Assembly: GCA_965230045.1 (NCBI GenBank)
Contig: OZ245940.1
Span: 496,001-560,000 of the forward strand
From: G963662905 sp965230045
GTDB lineage: Bacteria > Bacteroidota > Bacteroidia > Bacteroidales > WRLA01
DNA length: 64,000 nucleotides
Direction: 5' to 3'
The notes under the pieces were generated by a model that was given only the letters and a program-made list of their open reading frames with translations, did no database searches and had not been told where the DNA came from. The position numbers were made by a program, and so were the translations under genes. Positions within the stretch are counted from its first letter, which is position 1; each line of letters begins with the position of its first letter. Below, in pieces: positions 1 through 8,455 of this stretch.

Positions 1-813
1 CTCAAAATTACCGGGGTCAAAACCTTTTACAATCTGGAAAAGGTGACGGGCCATGCCTTCAAAAGTGCTCAGCACATCTTCCTGCTCCACAAAGGCCATT
101 TCGCAGTCGATTTGCGTAAATTCGGGCTGACGGTCTGCGCGGAGGTCTTCATCGCGGAAGCATTTTACAATCTGATAATAGCGGTCGTACCCGGCTACCA
201 TCAGCAATTGCTTGAATGTTTGCGGGGATTGCGGCAGGGCATAAAATTCGCCGGGGTTCATGCGCGAGGGCACAACAAAATCGCGTGCTCCTTCCGGTGT
301 GGATTTGATGAGGTATGGTGTCTCGATTTCCATAAATTTCTGGCGGTCGAGATAATTTCGGGTTTCCAGGGCCAAACGATGGCGCAGTTCGAGATTGCGG
401 CGTACCGGGTTACGGCGCAGGTCGAGGTAGCGGTACTTCATGCGCAGCTCATCGCCGCCATCGGTTTCGTCTTCAATAGTAAAAGGAGGCAGCTTGGATT
501 TGTTGAGTATTTCAAGTTCTGCTACAGCAATTTCAATATCACCGGTAGGCATATTCGGGTTTTTTGATTCCCTTTCGATTACCGTACCTTTTACCGAAAT
601 AACATATTCGCGTCCCAGGCTGCGGGCTTTTTCCACCAGGCCTTCCGGGGTGTCGCTTTCCTGCATAAAAAGCTGTGTGATGCCATAACGGTCGCGCAGG
701 TCGATCCAAAGCAGGCTGCCTTTATCGCGGATGCGCTGAACCCAGCCGCTGAGTTTTACTTCTTGTCCCTGATGTTCCAGGTTCAATTCGCCACAAGTGT
801 GTGTCCGAAGCAT
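1..813 (-). CDS. aspS: aspartyl-tRNA synthetase, partial (N-terminal 271 residues)
   Basis: Charges tRNA-Asp with aspartate in the cytoplasm. The visible part starts MLRTHTCGELNLEHQGQEV, the usual AspS beginning, and continues through the N-terminal OB-fold anticodon-binding domain (about residues 1-110) into the class II catalytic core. Class II motif 2 is seen near residues 215-235 (FRDEDLRADRQPEFTQID). The 3' end lies outside the window; bacterial AspS is normally about 590 residues. The ATG at 811-813 gives the canonical N-terminus. The gene lies 99 bases beyond the end of the upstream efflux operon on the same strand and probably has its own promoter in that gap. Confidence 0.95.
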   Translation of the reverse strand, partial: MLRTHTCGELNLEHQGQEVKLSGWVQRIRDKGSLLWIDLRDRYGITQLFMQESDTPEGLVEKARSLGREYVISVKGTVIERESKNPNMPTGDIEIAVAELEILNKSKLPPFTIEDETDGGDELRMKYRYLDLRRNPVRRNLELRHRLALETRNYLDRQKFMEIETPYLIKSTPEGARDFVVPSRMNPGEFYALPQSPQTFKQLLMVAGYDRYYQIVKCFRDEDLRADRQPEFTQIDCEMAFVEQEDVLSTFEGMARHLFQIVKGFDPGNFE

Positions 814-852
814 AATATCTTGTTTTTATTGATGATCTGTTGAAAACGAGGG

Positions 853-880
853 CGAAATTACGAATTTTTGAGGAACACAA
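853..880 (-). promoter_or_regulatory. possible aspS promoter
   Basis: On the minus strand TAATTTCG (860-853) matches the Bacteroidota -7 box TAnnTTTG with one mismatch. A TTG (880-878) lies 17 bases upstream, slightly closer than the usual 19-21. It is the best candidate in the short gap before aspS. Confidence 0.3.
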
Positions 881-912
881 AAGATGTGTAAAGCCAATGT
901 ATGTACTTTCCT

Positions 913-2025
913 TTACGCCTTCTTCTTATATCGGTTCACCGCCAGGCCGAGCATCAAAACAGCATAAATGCAAATGGCTGTAAACTGATGAGTGATATCC
1001 GAAAAGCGGCTGCCTTTCAGTAAAACCATACGCATTACCTCAATAAAATAGGCAATCGGATTGATGATGTTGAAATGCTGGGCCCAGTCGGGCATGCTTT
1101 CAACCGGAGTGAACAGGCCGCTCAGCAGGATAAAGATAATGGCAAAAAACCAGGCGATAAACATGGCCTGCTGCTGGGTTTCCGTGATGGTGGAGATAAA
1201 CAGTCCGATGCCCAGGATGACCATCAGGTAAACGGATGCAAATCCAAATACCAGCCATAAACTGCCCAGCATGGGAATATCGAAAGCTATTTTCGCCACA
1301 GTAAGTCCAAAAGCCAGTTCAAAAAGGGCAATGACCCAAAAAGGGATCAATTTTCCGCTGATAAACTGCCAGCGTTTGATGGGCGTTACATTGATCTGTT
1401 CAATCGTACCGATTTCTTTTTCGCGCACGATGTTCATGCCGCTCAAAAAGAGGGCGATAACTGTGACCAACAACACCAATATCCCGGGAACCATATAAGT
1501 TTTGTAATTCAATTCGGGATTGAACCAAAAACGCCAGCTGCTTTGGATAAGCTCGGGTTTACCCAATAAAGGATAGGCTTCTGCAATCAGATTATTGTTG
1601 AAATCGCGAATAATCGAAGTAGCATAAGCGTTGCGCAGGCTGGCAGCATTTCCATCTACAGCATCATTCAGGAGCTGAACTTTTGCTTTTCCTTCTTTAT
1701 TCAGCCTGTCGCCAAAAGCTGGTTCAATCACCAAAACCTGGTGTGTCTGGCTCAGAAGAAGCGCTTCTTTGGCCTCAGCAACATCGTTCGGGTATCCAAC
1801 AATGGTAAAAAAATTGCTTCCATCAAATTTTCGTACCAGCTCACGCGATGCCGGACTTTTATCATGATCAACTACCATGATGTTCGTATTCTGGATATCA
1901 AAAGTGGCCGCAAAAGCCAGCACCAAAAGCTGCACAACAGGTACCACAAAAATTATGGGAAGCATGGTGCGGTTGCGGAAAATCTGCAAAAACTCCTTCT
2001 GTATAATAAATAATACTGTTCTCAT
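913..2025 (-). CDS. ABC-2 type efflux permease (second permease, YbhR/YbhS-like)
   Basis: Membrane subunit of an ABC exporter, 370 residues from MRTVLFIIQKEFLQIFRNR. It has an N-terminal transmembrane helix, a large extracytoplasmic domain (about residues 45-170) and five more hydrophobic helices in the C-terminal half, the ABC-2 layout of the E. coli YbhS/YbhR pair. The ATG at 2025 overlaps the TGA of the preceding permease as ATGA, which fixes the start and suggests translational coupling; a longer in-frame start upstream would overlap that gene by about 170 bases. It is the last gene of the tetR-tolC-hlyD-ATPase-ATPase-permease-permease operon. The substrate is unknown; cationic drugs or amphiphiles are typical for the family. 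Confidence 0.88.
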   Translation of the reverse strand: MRTVLFIIQKEFLQIFRNRTMLPIIFVVPVVQLLVLAFAATFDIQNTNIMVVDHDKSPASRELVRKFDGSNFFTIVGYPNDVAEAKEALLLSQTHQVLVIEPAFGDRLNKEGKAKVQLLNDAVDGNAASLRNAYATSIIRDFNNNLIAEAYPLLGKPELIQSSWRFWFNPELNYKTYMVPGILVLLVTVIALFLSGMNIVREKEIGTIEQINVTPIKRWQFISGKLIPFWVIALFELAFGLTVAKIAFDIPMLGSLWLVFGFASVYLMVILGIGLFISTITETQQQAMFIAWFFAIIFILLSGLFTPVESMPDWAQHFNIINPIAYFIEVMRMVLLKGSRFSDITHQFTAICIYAVLMLGLAVNRYKKKA

Positions 2026-3122
2026 TGTAGCCTGATTTTGAATTTTTTGATGCTGAGCACGATAAAAAACAGGGTCATTAGGCCCAGGATCAGGGTTTCT
2101 GACCATAGTTCGGCTATGCCGTTTCCTTTCAGCATTATGCCGCGCAGGATGATGATAAACCATTTGGTGGGCATCAGGTTGCAAAACCATTGCAGAACAA
2201 TCGGCATGTTTTCAATAGGGAAGATGAAGCCACTCAATAAAATCGTTGGCAACATCATTACAAACATGGAAAGCATCATGGCAGTTTGCTGGCTGTTGCT
2301 GATGGTGCTGAAGAAAATGCCCAGTGCCAGTGCCATTATGATAAACAGAATGCTTTCAGCAAGCAACAGTGCCAGACTGCCCACAATGGGCATCCCAAAA
2401 ACAAAATATCCCAAAACAAGTATGGTGATGGCGTTGATGAAGCTCAGCAAAATGTAGGGAAAAACTTTTCCGATGATGATCTGCGCGGGTTTCAATGGGC
2501 TGACCAGCAGTATTTCCATGGTTCCGAGCTCTTTTTCGCGGGCGATGGAGATAGATGTCATCATGGCTGAGAGCAGCATCAATATCACCGCAATAGTGCC
2601 GGGAATGAAAAGATAAACACTTTCGAGCTCTTCGTTGAAAAACATCCGGCTTTCTGTTTCCACTTCAATAGGAGGCTCCATTAAATCCTGTGTATATTCC
2701 AATTGATATTTCATGAGTATGCCATTGGTATAATTTACCAGCAGATTGGCCATATTGGGATCGGAAGCGTCTGCCAGGATTTGTACCGATGGTTTTTGTC
2801 CGCTGCCGAGTTTTGAAGCAAATTTGTTTTCAAAAACAATAACTTCCTTAATTTTCCCTGAGCGAAACCCTTCTTCAATCTGATTCGGGCTTTGCAGTTC
2901 GTCCTGCAATATAAAATAGCCGGATGAGGTGATTTTATCGATGATTTTTCCGGTTTCCGCATCGCGGCTGTTGTCGAGCACGGCCAGGCGGGCATCCTTC
3001 AGGTCGTTGGTTATGGCAAAACCAAAGATCATGACCTGGATGAGCGGCATGCCAAATAAAATGATCATGCTGCGCACATCGCGAAAAATATGATAGAACT
3101 CTTTGATTATAAATGATTTCAT
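2022..3122 (-). CDS. ABC-2 type efflux permease (first permease)
   Basis: A 366-residue membrane subunit starting MKSFIIKEFYHIFRDVRSM. It has the same architecture as the next gene: one N-terminal helix, a periplasmic insert of about 130 residues, then a helical ABC-2 membrane domain containing an AREKELGTMEILLVSPL coupling-type segment. Two different but related permeases in tandem indicate a heterodimeric channel served by the two ATPases upstream. The stop codon overlaps the next start (ATGA at 2022-2025). It begins 14 bases after the ATPase gene. Confidence 0.88.
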   Translation of the reverse strand: MKSFIIKEFYHIFRDVRSMIILFGMPLIQVMIFGFAITNDLKDARLAVLDNSRDAETGKIIDKITSSGYFILQDELQSPNQIEEGFRSGKIKEVIVFENKFASKLGSGQKPSVQILADASDPNMANLLVNYTNGILMKYQLEYTQDLMEPPIEVETESRMFFNEELESVYLFIPGTIAVILMLLSAMMTSISIAREKELGTMEILLVSPLKPAQIIIGKVFPYILLSFINAITILVLGYFVFGMPIVGSLALLLAESILFIIMALALGIFFSTISNSQQTAMMLSMFVMMLPTILLSGFIFPIENMPIVLQWFCNLMPTKWFIIILRGIMLKGNGIAELWSETLILGLMTLFFIVLSIKKFKIRLQ

Positions 3123-3136
3123 AATGTCATTTTTAT

Positions 3137-3865
3137 TTAACCCCTTGCCAGGTGAATAAAAACCTCTTCGAGTGTTGGAACCTCAAATTGTTTTTTTAGG
3201 CCGGCAGGTGTATCCAGGGCACCGATGCGCCCGGCAACCATAATGGAAACCCGCTCGCAGTATTCCGCTTCGTCCATATAATGGGTTGTTACGAAAACCG
3301 TTGTGCCTTTATCGGAAGCTTCATAAATCAAATCCCAGAATTGCCTGCGTGTTACCGGATCCACTCCACCGGTGGGTTCGTCCAGGAAAACAATGGCCGG
3401 TTCATGGATCATTGCCAGGCTAAAGGAAAGCTTTTGTTTCCAGCCCAACGGAATGCTTTTCAGGAGCGTGTCGCCGGCCTTTTCCAAATCGAGTTTGTGC
3501 AGATAAAAGTCGGTTTTTTCCCGGATTTCGCTTTTCGACAGGCCGTAAATGCCTCCATAAAAGCGAAAGTTTTCGCGAATGCTTAAATCGTCGTACAAAC
3601 TGAATTTTTGGCTCATATAGCCAATATTTTTTTTGATGTGCTCACTTTGTGTATGTGCGTCATAACCTGCTACTTTGATATCGCCGGAAGTAGGGCGGGA
3701 GAGGCCACATAAAATGCGGATCGCGGTGGTTTTCCCAGCTCCGTTGGCGCCCAAAAAACCGAAAATCTCTCCTTTGTACACATCAAAACTCAAGTTGTCG
3801 TTGGCCGTGAAATCGCCAAACTTTTTCACCATATTGCGCACTTCTATTACTTTTTCCCTGCTCAT
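3137..3865 (-). CDS. ABC transporter ATP-binding protein (second ATPase)
   Basis: A 242-residue nucleotide-binding subunit from MSREKVIEVRNMVKKF. Walker A is GANGAGKT at residues 39-46 and Walker B is AIVFLDEPTGGVDP. The ABC signature, usually LSGGQ, reads LGWKQ. The start at 3865 overlaps the TGA of the preceding ATPase as ATGA. In E. coli YbhF two such ATPase domains are fused in one protein; here they are separate genes. It energises the two permeases downstream. The signature change could make one of the two composite ATP sites less active; that is inference. Confidence 0.9.
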   Translation of the reverse strand: MSREKVIEVRNMVKKFGDFTANDNLSFDVYKGEIFGFLGANGAGKTTAIRILCGLSRPTSGDIKVAGYDAHTQSEHIKKNIGYMSQKFSLYDDLSIRENFRFYGGIYGLSKSEIREKTDFYLHKLDLEKAGDTLLKSIPLGWKQKLSFSLAMIHEPAIVFLDEPTGGVDPVTRRQFWDLIYEASDKGTTVFVTTHYMDEAEYCERVSIMVAGRIGALDTPAGLKKQFEVPTLEEVFIHLARG

Positions 3866-4767
3866 GATACCTCCTTCATCAGGTTCATAAAACAATCTTC
3901 AATACCTGCAGAAATTTGCTTTGTATTGATGTTTTTGTGCCCGTCACATTTAAGTGATTCAGCAATGTTTTCTATACGGCCTTCTGCTTTCAGGCTGATA
4001 TGGGCATATTCGCCAAAGCTGAAAACCGAATGGAGCTCTTCGTAGGTACGCAGATCCTGCATCATGCGATAGAAGTTTTCTGTTTTTATGGCATAAAGCG
4101 GATGAGGATAAGCCGCGCAGATGTTTTGGGGTGTGTTTACCTCCATCAAATGTCCGCCCTGTATGAGCGCTATACGGTCGCAAAGCATGGCTTCATCCAT
4201 ATAGGGCGTGGAAACAATAATGCTGATGCCTTTTTCTTTGAGTTTTTTCAGCATCTGCCAGAATTCTTTGCGCGAAACAGCATCCACACCTGTGGTGGGC
4301 TCATCGAGGAAAAGCATTTCAGGTTTATGAATGAGTGCGCAGCTGAGTGCGAGTTTTTGCTTCATGCCTCCGGAGAGTTTTCCGGCCCGCCGCTTTTTGA
4401 AAGGCTCGATTTGCTGGTAGATATCTTTGACCAAATCGTAGTTTTCTTCAATGGTGGTTTTGAATATGCTTGCAAAGAATTTCAGGTTTTCTTCTACGCT
4501 CAGATCCTGATAGAGCGAGAAACGGCCCGGCATATAGCCCACGGATTGGCGGATTTTTTTGTATTCCTTCACCACATCGTAACCAGCTACTGTGGCTTTC
4601 CCTTCATCGGGCAATAAAAGACTGGTGAGTATGCGGAAAAGCGTGGTTTTCCCCGCACCGTCCGGTCCAATGAAACCAAACAGCTCTCCAGGCGATGTTT
4701 CTACATGCACGTTTTGCAGGGCTTTCGTGGCTCCGTAGGATTTGCTTATGTTTTCCAGCTTGATCAT
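3862..4767 (-). CDS. ABC transporter ATP-binding protein (first ATPase)
   Basis: A 301-residue nucleotide-binding subunit. Walker A is GPDGAGKT at residues 34-41, the signature is a near-canonical LSGGM, and Walker B is EMLFLDEPTTGVD. A C-terminal extension of about 80 residues follows the ATPase core. With the next gene it forms the split equivalent of a YbhF-type double ATPase. The 36 bases before it contain a low-complexity run of GCTTGTTTT-like units on the plus strand, with no obvious promoter, so it is probably co-transcribed from tetR. Confidence 0.9.
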   Translation of the reverse strand: MIKLENISKSYGATKALQNVHVETSPGELFGFIGPDGAGKTTLFRILTSLLLPDEGKATVAGYDVVKEYKKIRQSVGYMPGRFSLYQDLSVEENLKFFASIFKTTIEENYDLVKDIYQQIEPFKKRRAGKLSGGMKQKLALSCALIHKPEMLFLDEPTTGVDAVSRKEFWQMLKKLKEKGISIIVSTPYMDEAMLCDRIALIQGGHLMEVNTPQNICAAYPHPLYAIKTENFYRMMQDLRTYEELHSVFSFGEYAHISLKAEGRIENIAESLKCDGHKNINTKQISAGIEDCFMNLMKEVS

Positions 4768-4803
4768 TCGCTTGCTTTGCTTGTTTTGCTTGTTTTTTAG
4801 AAA

Positions 4804-5697
4804 CTACTGCTTAAAATAGAGCTCGCCCGGCATCCCGATCTTAATTTTGCCGTCTTTATTGTCCACCCTGATTTTCACGGCATAGACTAGATTTACCCTT
4901 TCTTCTTTTGTCTGGATCACCTTTGGGGTAAACTCAGCCTGATCGGCAATCCAGCAAACGATACCGTCAACATTCTGGTTGCTTTTTTCATTTTTATCGA
5001 AACTTACCACGGCATTTTGTCCGATTTTTACATTGGGCAATTGAGCTCCGCTTACAAAAGCTTTGAGTTTCATGGTGTTGAGATCCGCAATTTTATAAAG
5101 GGGCTTGCCAAAAGCAGTAATTTCATTGGCATAAACGTATTTGGCCAAAACCACTCCGTCTATTGGATTTATAATAACCGATTTGTTGATCTGGTCTTCA
5201 ATCTCAGCCATTTGGCGGTCTGCTACAGCAGCTTCATCCAATACGGACTGCTTCTGCGAACTAATGGAGGTAATTTGCTTCTGAGCAGCACTTACCTGCC
5301 CATCGATATCATCTTTTTGTTGCTGGGTAGCTGCTCCGGCGGCAAATAAATTATCGATCCGTTTTTGGGTGATGATGAGATTTTCCAGGATTTGTTCCTG
5401 CACTTTAATCTGTGCATTGATACTGCTTAAATGCGAGAGGATGGCTTTTTGAGATTGGATCAATTGCATTTTTCGCAGGTGGAGGCTTGTGGTATCTACA
5501 TATCCGATCATTTGGCCTTCGCTGAGCTGTTGGCCTTCTTCCAGATCAAATATTAAAAGTTTTCCGTTGGCTTCTGAAGAGATGGTGATTTCATCCGATT
5601 CAAAATTACCAAAAGCATCCGGTTTCTCTTTCATTTTCGGGCAGCCTGTCATTAATAATGCTACCAGTCCTATAATCCAAAAATTCTTGATTTTCAT
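4804..5697 (-). CDS. HlyD/YbhG-type membrane fusion lipoprotein
   Basis: Periplasmic adaptor linking the inner-membrane ABC exporter to the TolC-like channel. It has 297 residues with a lipoprotein signal (LMTGC, lipid-anchored Cys at about residue 19). A split biotinyl-lipoyl-like domain surrounds a long coiled-coil hairpin (about residues 75-170, rich in Q, I and K heptads, with AAGAATQQQKDDIDGQV at the turn), followed by a beta-barrel region. It sits between tolC and the ATPases. Confidence 0.88.
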   Translation of the reverse strand: MKIKNFWIIGLVALLMTGCPKMKEKPDAFGNFESDEITISSEANGKLLIFDLEEGQQLSEGQMIGYVDTTSLHLRKMQLIQSQKAILSHLSSINAQIKVQEQILENLIITQKRIDNLFAAGAATQQQKDDIDGQVSAAQKQITSISSQKQSVLDEAAVADRQMAEIEDQINKSVIINPIDGVVLAKYVYANEITAFGKPLYKIADLNTMKLKAFVSGAQLPNVKIGQNAVVSFDKNEKSNQNVDGIVCWIADQAEFTPKVIQTKEERVNLVYAVKIRVDNKDGKIKIGMPGELYFKQ

Positions 5698-5725
5698 GAT
5701 ATTCTGTATTGGAGGTGTTTTGTTT

Positions 5726-6985
5726 TTAAAGTTTGCCTAAAGCGATATTATAATTCAGTTTTGCGTTGATTAACTGTATTTTATGATTTTCGGCATTGAT
5801 TTTTGCCTGTGTTTCCTCATTCAGCTGATTGATATACTCTGATGAGGTGATGATTCCGTTACTCAATTGAGCTTCTGCTGTTTTCACCACATTTCCTTTT
5901 AGCGCAATGATTTCCCGGTCACTTTGCATCAGGTTTTCATATTTCAGGATTTCCTTTTGGATTTGAAGCAACTCGGCCTGCACTTCTGTTGTAAAGGTGT
6001 TTTGATTTTCCGTGATGATTTCCTGGCGCAATCTGTTGATCTTCTGCTCGCGCTCTACTTTATGCCAGTTCCATGGCTTCCAGTACAGCCGGATTCCTAC
6101 CAGATAATAGCCGCTAAAATCATCATCAAGCATATTCAGGCCCGGGCGGCCATATCCGGCCTGACCGAAGCCACTGAGTTTGGGCAGGTTTTGCAATGCT
6201 GTGAGCTTATCCGAAGTTTCCACTAATTTCTTTTGTGATTCGAGGAGCTGATATTCAGGGCGCAGGGCAATATTATTGTCCGGACTAAATGCAGCGGAAG
6301 GGTGTAGCAACTGGACGGTGGTGAGCTTCATACCGCAATAATGTGCCAACATATCGAGCAGCCCTTCCTGTGTGAAATTCGTTTCACTGAGTATTTGCTG
6401 ACTTTTAATTTTTCCGGCTCTGAGATTGTCGCCAATGCTCGATAAAACGGCACCATTTTGAATGCCCACATCTACTTCTTTAATGCGTGCATCAAGGCTG
6501 CTGATGTTTTCGATAATTAATTCTTTGCTGTTTTCGAGCATGATCACTTGCAGATAAAGCTCTTTGATGCGCTTTTTTAAGTTGTATAATTCTACGGCAA
6601 TTGCCTGATGTTCCGTTTGGGCATTGGCTTCTTCCAGCTCCCGGCTGTGCTTTAGCGAACCTCCATCGTATATCAGTTGGCTCATTTCCAGATACATTTT
6701 ATATTGATCCTTGCTCAGTTCGGGAATGTTTAAATTGGGAACAGGGATGTCGATTTTCGTAACATCTGATTGGTAAGTAGCCTGAGCATTGAGGCTGATC
6801 TGTGGAAGCCAGCTGCTCTGGTGGTTGCTTTCGGCGAGCTCTTTCTTTTGGTCAATCAATGCGTTTTCCCGGATTTTGGGGTAATTTTCTACGGCCAGGC
6901 TCATCAGGCTGTCGAGGCTAAACTGCTGCTGTGCCTGCAATGCCAGAAAAGGGAATAAACTGAGGAAAATAAGTAATTTCCGCAT
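5726..6985 (-). CDS. TolC-family outer-membrane efflux protein
   Basis: Outer-membrane exit duct of the tripartite pump, 419 residues. It has a signal peptide (MRKLLIFLSLFPFLALQAQ) followed by FSLDSLMSLAVENYPKI, the typical start of OEP repeats. Two halves of long helices alternate with short beta segments, for example YLVGIRLYWKPWNW. The gene begins three bases after the tetR stop codon, so the regulator, outer-membrane channel, adaptor and ABC genes probably form one transcription unit. Confidence 0.88.
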   Translation of the reverse strand: MRKLLIFLSLFPFLALQAQQQFSLDSLMSLAVENYPKIRENALIDQKKELAESNHQSSWLPQISLNAQATYQSDVTKIDIPVPNLNIPELSKDQYKMYLEMSQLIYDGGSLKHSRELEEANAQTEHQAIAVELYNLKKRIKELYLQVIMLENSKELIIENISSLDARIKEVDVGIQNGAVLSSIGDNLRAGKIKSQQILSETNFTQEGLLDMLAHYCGMKLTTVQLLHPSAAFSPDNNIALRPEYQLLESQKKLVETSDKLTALQNLPKLSGFGQAGYGRPGLNMLDDDFSGYYLVGIRLYWKPWNWHKVEREQKINRLRQEIITENQNTFTTEVQAELLQIQKEILKYENLMQSDREIIALKGNVVKTAEAQLSNGIITSSEYINQLNEETQAKINAENHKIQLINAKLNYNIALGKL

Positions 6986-6987
6986 GA

Positions 6988-7596
6988 TTATTGGTTTTTA
7001 AGGTTTTCGTTTATCATTTTTACAATATTCTCAATCCGGTGATCGAGGAATTGATTGTATTCATCTATTTTGCCCTGAAAAACAATTCCTGCCATGGTGG
7101 CGCGGGCGGCAATCGGGAATAGGATCAGCGACAGAATGTTAAGAATAATCTCCCTGGGGTCGATGGGGCGGATTTCGCCGCTTTCTATTGCCTGATGTAC
7201 GCGCTCAAAAAATGCTTTCAAGGGAAGACGCTCCGACAAAAAGGACTGGACAATTTTTTCAGGATTGCGGTTAATTTCATTGATTACAAACAGCGGCAAA
7301 AAGGGATTTTCCTTAATAAAACCGTAATAAGTACGAATAAACCTGTTGATGACTTCACTGAAAGGCACATTGTCCTGTGTAATCTTTTCAAGATTGGGAA
7401 CCAGTCTCTTTAAAATGCTTTGAAAAATGGAATCGAAGAGTTTTTCCTTGCTGCGAAAATAATAATGGAGCAGGGCTTTATTGATTCCTGCTTCATCGGC
7501 GATATCCTGCATGCGTGCCGCATCAAAGCCTTTGCGGATAAATACTTTTTTTGCGGCCTCAAAAATTTGTTGTTCCGTATTGTGTTCTTCTGACAT
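6988..7596 (-). CDS. TetR/AcrR-family transcriptional regulator of the efflux operon
   Basis: A 202-residue one-component repressor. The N-terminal helix-turn-helix is clear (AAKKVFIRKGFDAARMQDIA, then KALLHYYFRSKEKLF, about residues 15-55); the C-terminal ligand-binding helices are divergent, as usual. It is the first gene of the efflux operon, so autoregulation together with the pump is likely. It has an unusually good Shine-Dalgarno sequence for this phylum (GGAGG eight bases before ATG). Palindromes in its leader are candidate operators. Confidence 0.9.
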   Translation of the reverse strand: MSEEHNTEQQIFEAAKKVFIRKGFDAARMQDIADEAGINKALLHYYFRSKEKLFDSIFQSILKRLVPNLEKITQDNVPFSEVINRFIRTYYGFIKENPFLPLFVINEINRNPEKIVQSFLSERLPLKAFFERVHQAIESGEIRPIDPREIILNILSLILFPIAARATMAGIVFQGKIDEYNQFLDHRIENIVKMINENLKNQ

Positions 7597-7610
7597 TTTA
7601 ACCTCCTACT

Positions 7611-7627
7611 TTAAACATTAAGTTTAA
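7611..7627. promoter_or_regulatory. candidate TetR operator 1
   Basis: Perfect inverted repeat TTAAAC-N5-GTTTAA in the leader of the tetR gene, between the predicted promoter and the start codon. Position and size fit an autoregulatory operator. The assignment to this regulator is inference. Confidence 0.45.
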
Positions 7628-7635
7628 TTTTTTGA

Positions 7636-7653
7636 TTTAACCATATGATTAAA
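7636..7653. promoter_or_regulatory. candidate TetR operator 2
   Basis: Inverted repeat TTTAA-N8-TTAAA, nine bases from operator 1 and related in sequence (both contain TTTAA/TTAAA arms). It overlaps the expected transcription start of the efflux operon. Confidence 0.35.
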
Positions 7654-7661
7654 CCATGTGG

Positions 7662-7693
7662 CAAATATACGTGCATTCGATTGTGTTTGTCAA
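7662..7693 (-). promoter_or_regulatory. promoter of the tetR-efflux operon
   Basis: On the minus strand TTGACA at 7693-7688 is followed, 21 bases after its TTG, by TATATTTG at 7669-7662. This is a full match to the Bacteroidota TTG / TAnnTTTG promoter. The -7 box lies 65 bases before the tetR start codon. Confidence 0.65.
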
Positions 7694-7766
7694 GTGTTTT
7701 TACTATTAATTTTTTCATTTTGATGTATGTAACTGATTGTCAGTAAAAAAATCAAGTATCTTTTTT

Positions 7767-7795
7767 TTGAGCTTTAATAAAAATGATTATCTTTA
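7767..7795 (+). promoter_or_regulatory. promoter of the B12-sensor / histidine kinase genes
   Basis: TTG at 7767-7769, an 18-base spacer, then TATCTTTA at 7788-7795 (one mismatch to TAnnTTTG), ending nine bases before the start codon at 7805. The transcript leader would be very short or absent. Confidence 0.4.
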
Positions 7796-7804
7796 TGCCT
7801 TGAG

Positions 7805-8455
7805 ATGATGATGACTTCAAAAGAAACATACAACACCTATCTTGAAAACCTGATTCAAGGCAACCGGCATACCTGTGCAGGTATCGTAAATGATTTAATG
7901 CAAGAAGGCCATAGCGTTAAATCGGTTTACAATGATATTTTCAGGGATTCGCTTTACGAAATCGGGCGCAAATGGGAGCGCAACGAGATTTCTGTTGCCG
8001 TCGAACATTTGGCCACATCCATTACCGAAAGCCTGATGAACCTTGTATATCCCTATCTTTTTAATCAGGAACATAAAAACCGAAAGGCCATAATCAGTTC
8101 AGCTGTAAACGAATACCACCAGATTGGAGGCCGTATGGTTGCCGACATCATAGAAATGAACGGGTGGGACAGTTATTACCTGGGCGCCAATACACCGCTT
8201 ACGGAATTGCTGCGCATGATTGAAGAAAAAAAGCCGGATGTTGTGGGTTTATCGGTGAGTATGTACTATAACCTCTACCGCCTAAGCGATTATATTTCGA
8301 GCATCCGGCAGCAGTTTCCTTTTGTTGAGGTGCTTGTGGGCGGACATGCTTTTGCACATGGTGCAGAGGAAGTGCTTTCAGCGCATTCAGGCGTGGTACA
8401 TCTCAAAGGACTGGAGGATCTGGAAGATTATCTGAAACAGAAATATGCCGAATAA
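7805..8455 (+). CDS. cobalamin-binding sensor protein, CarH-like without DNA-binding domain
   Basis: A 216-residue soluble protein with a four-helix cap (about residues 8-88) and a Rossmann-type B12-binding domain (about 93-212). The cap carries W57-x9-E67-H68, the W-x9-EH signature of adenosylcobalamin photoreceptors such as CarH. The B12 domain has E103-x-H105-x-x-G108, where the histidine would be the lower cobalt ligand, plus a GLSVS loop and a VGGHAF loop typical of the fold. There is no MerR DNA-binding domain, so output is probably through the histidine kinase gene that overlaps its end by 11 bases. A methyltransferase corrinoid protein is the main alternative, but no methyltransferase is nearby. 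Light sensing is inference. Confidence 0.85.
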   Translation: MMMTSKETYNTYLENLIQGNRHTCAGIVNDLMQEGHSVKSVYNDIFRDSLYEIGRKWERNEISVAVEHLATSITESLMNLVYPYLFNQEHKNRKAIISSAVNEYHQIGGRMVADIIEMNGWDSYYLGANTPLTELLRMIEEKKPDVVGLSVSMYYNLYRLSDYISSIRQQFPFVEVLVGGHAFAHGAEEVLSAHSGVVHLKGLEDLEDYLKQKYAE

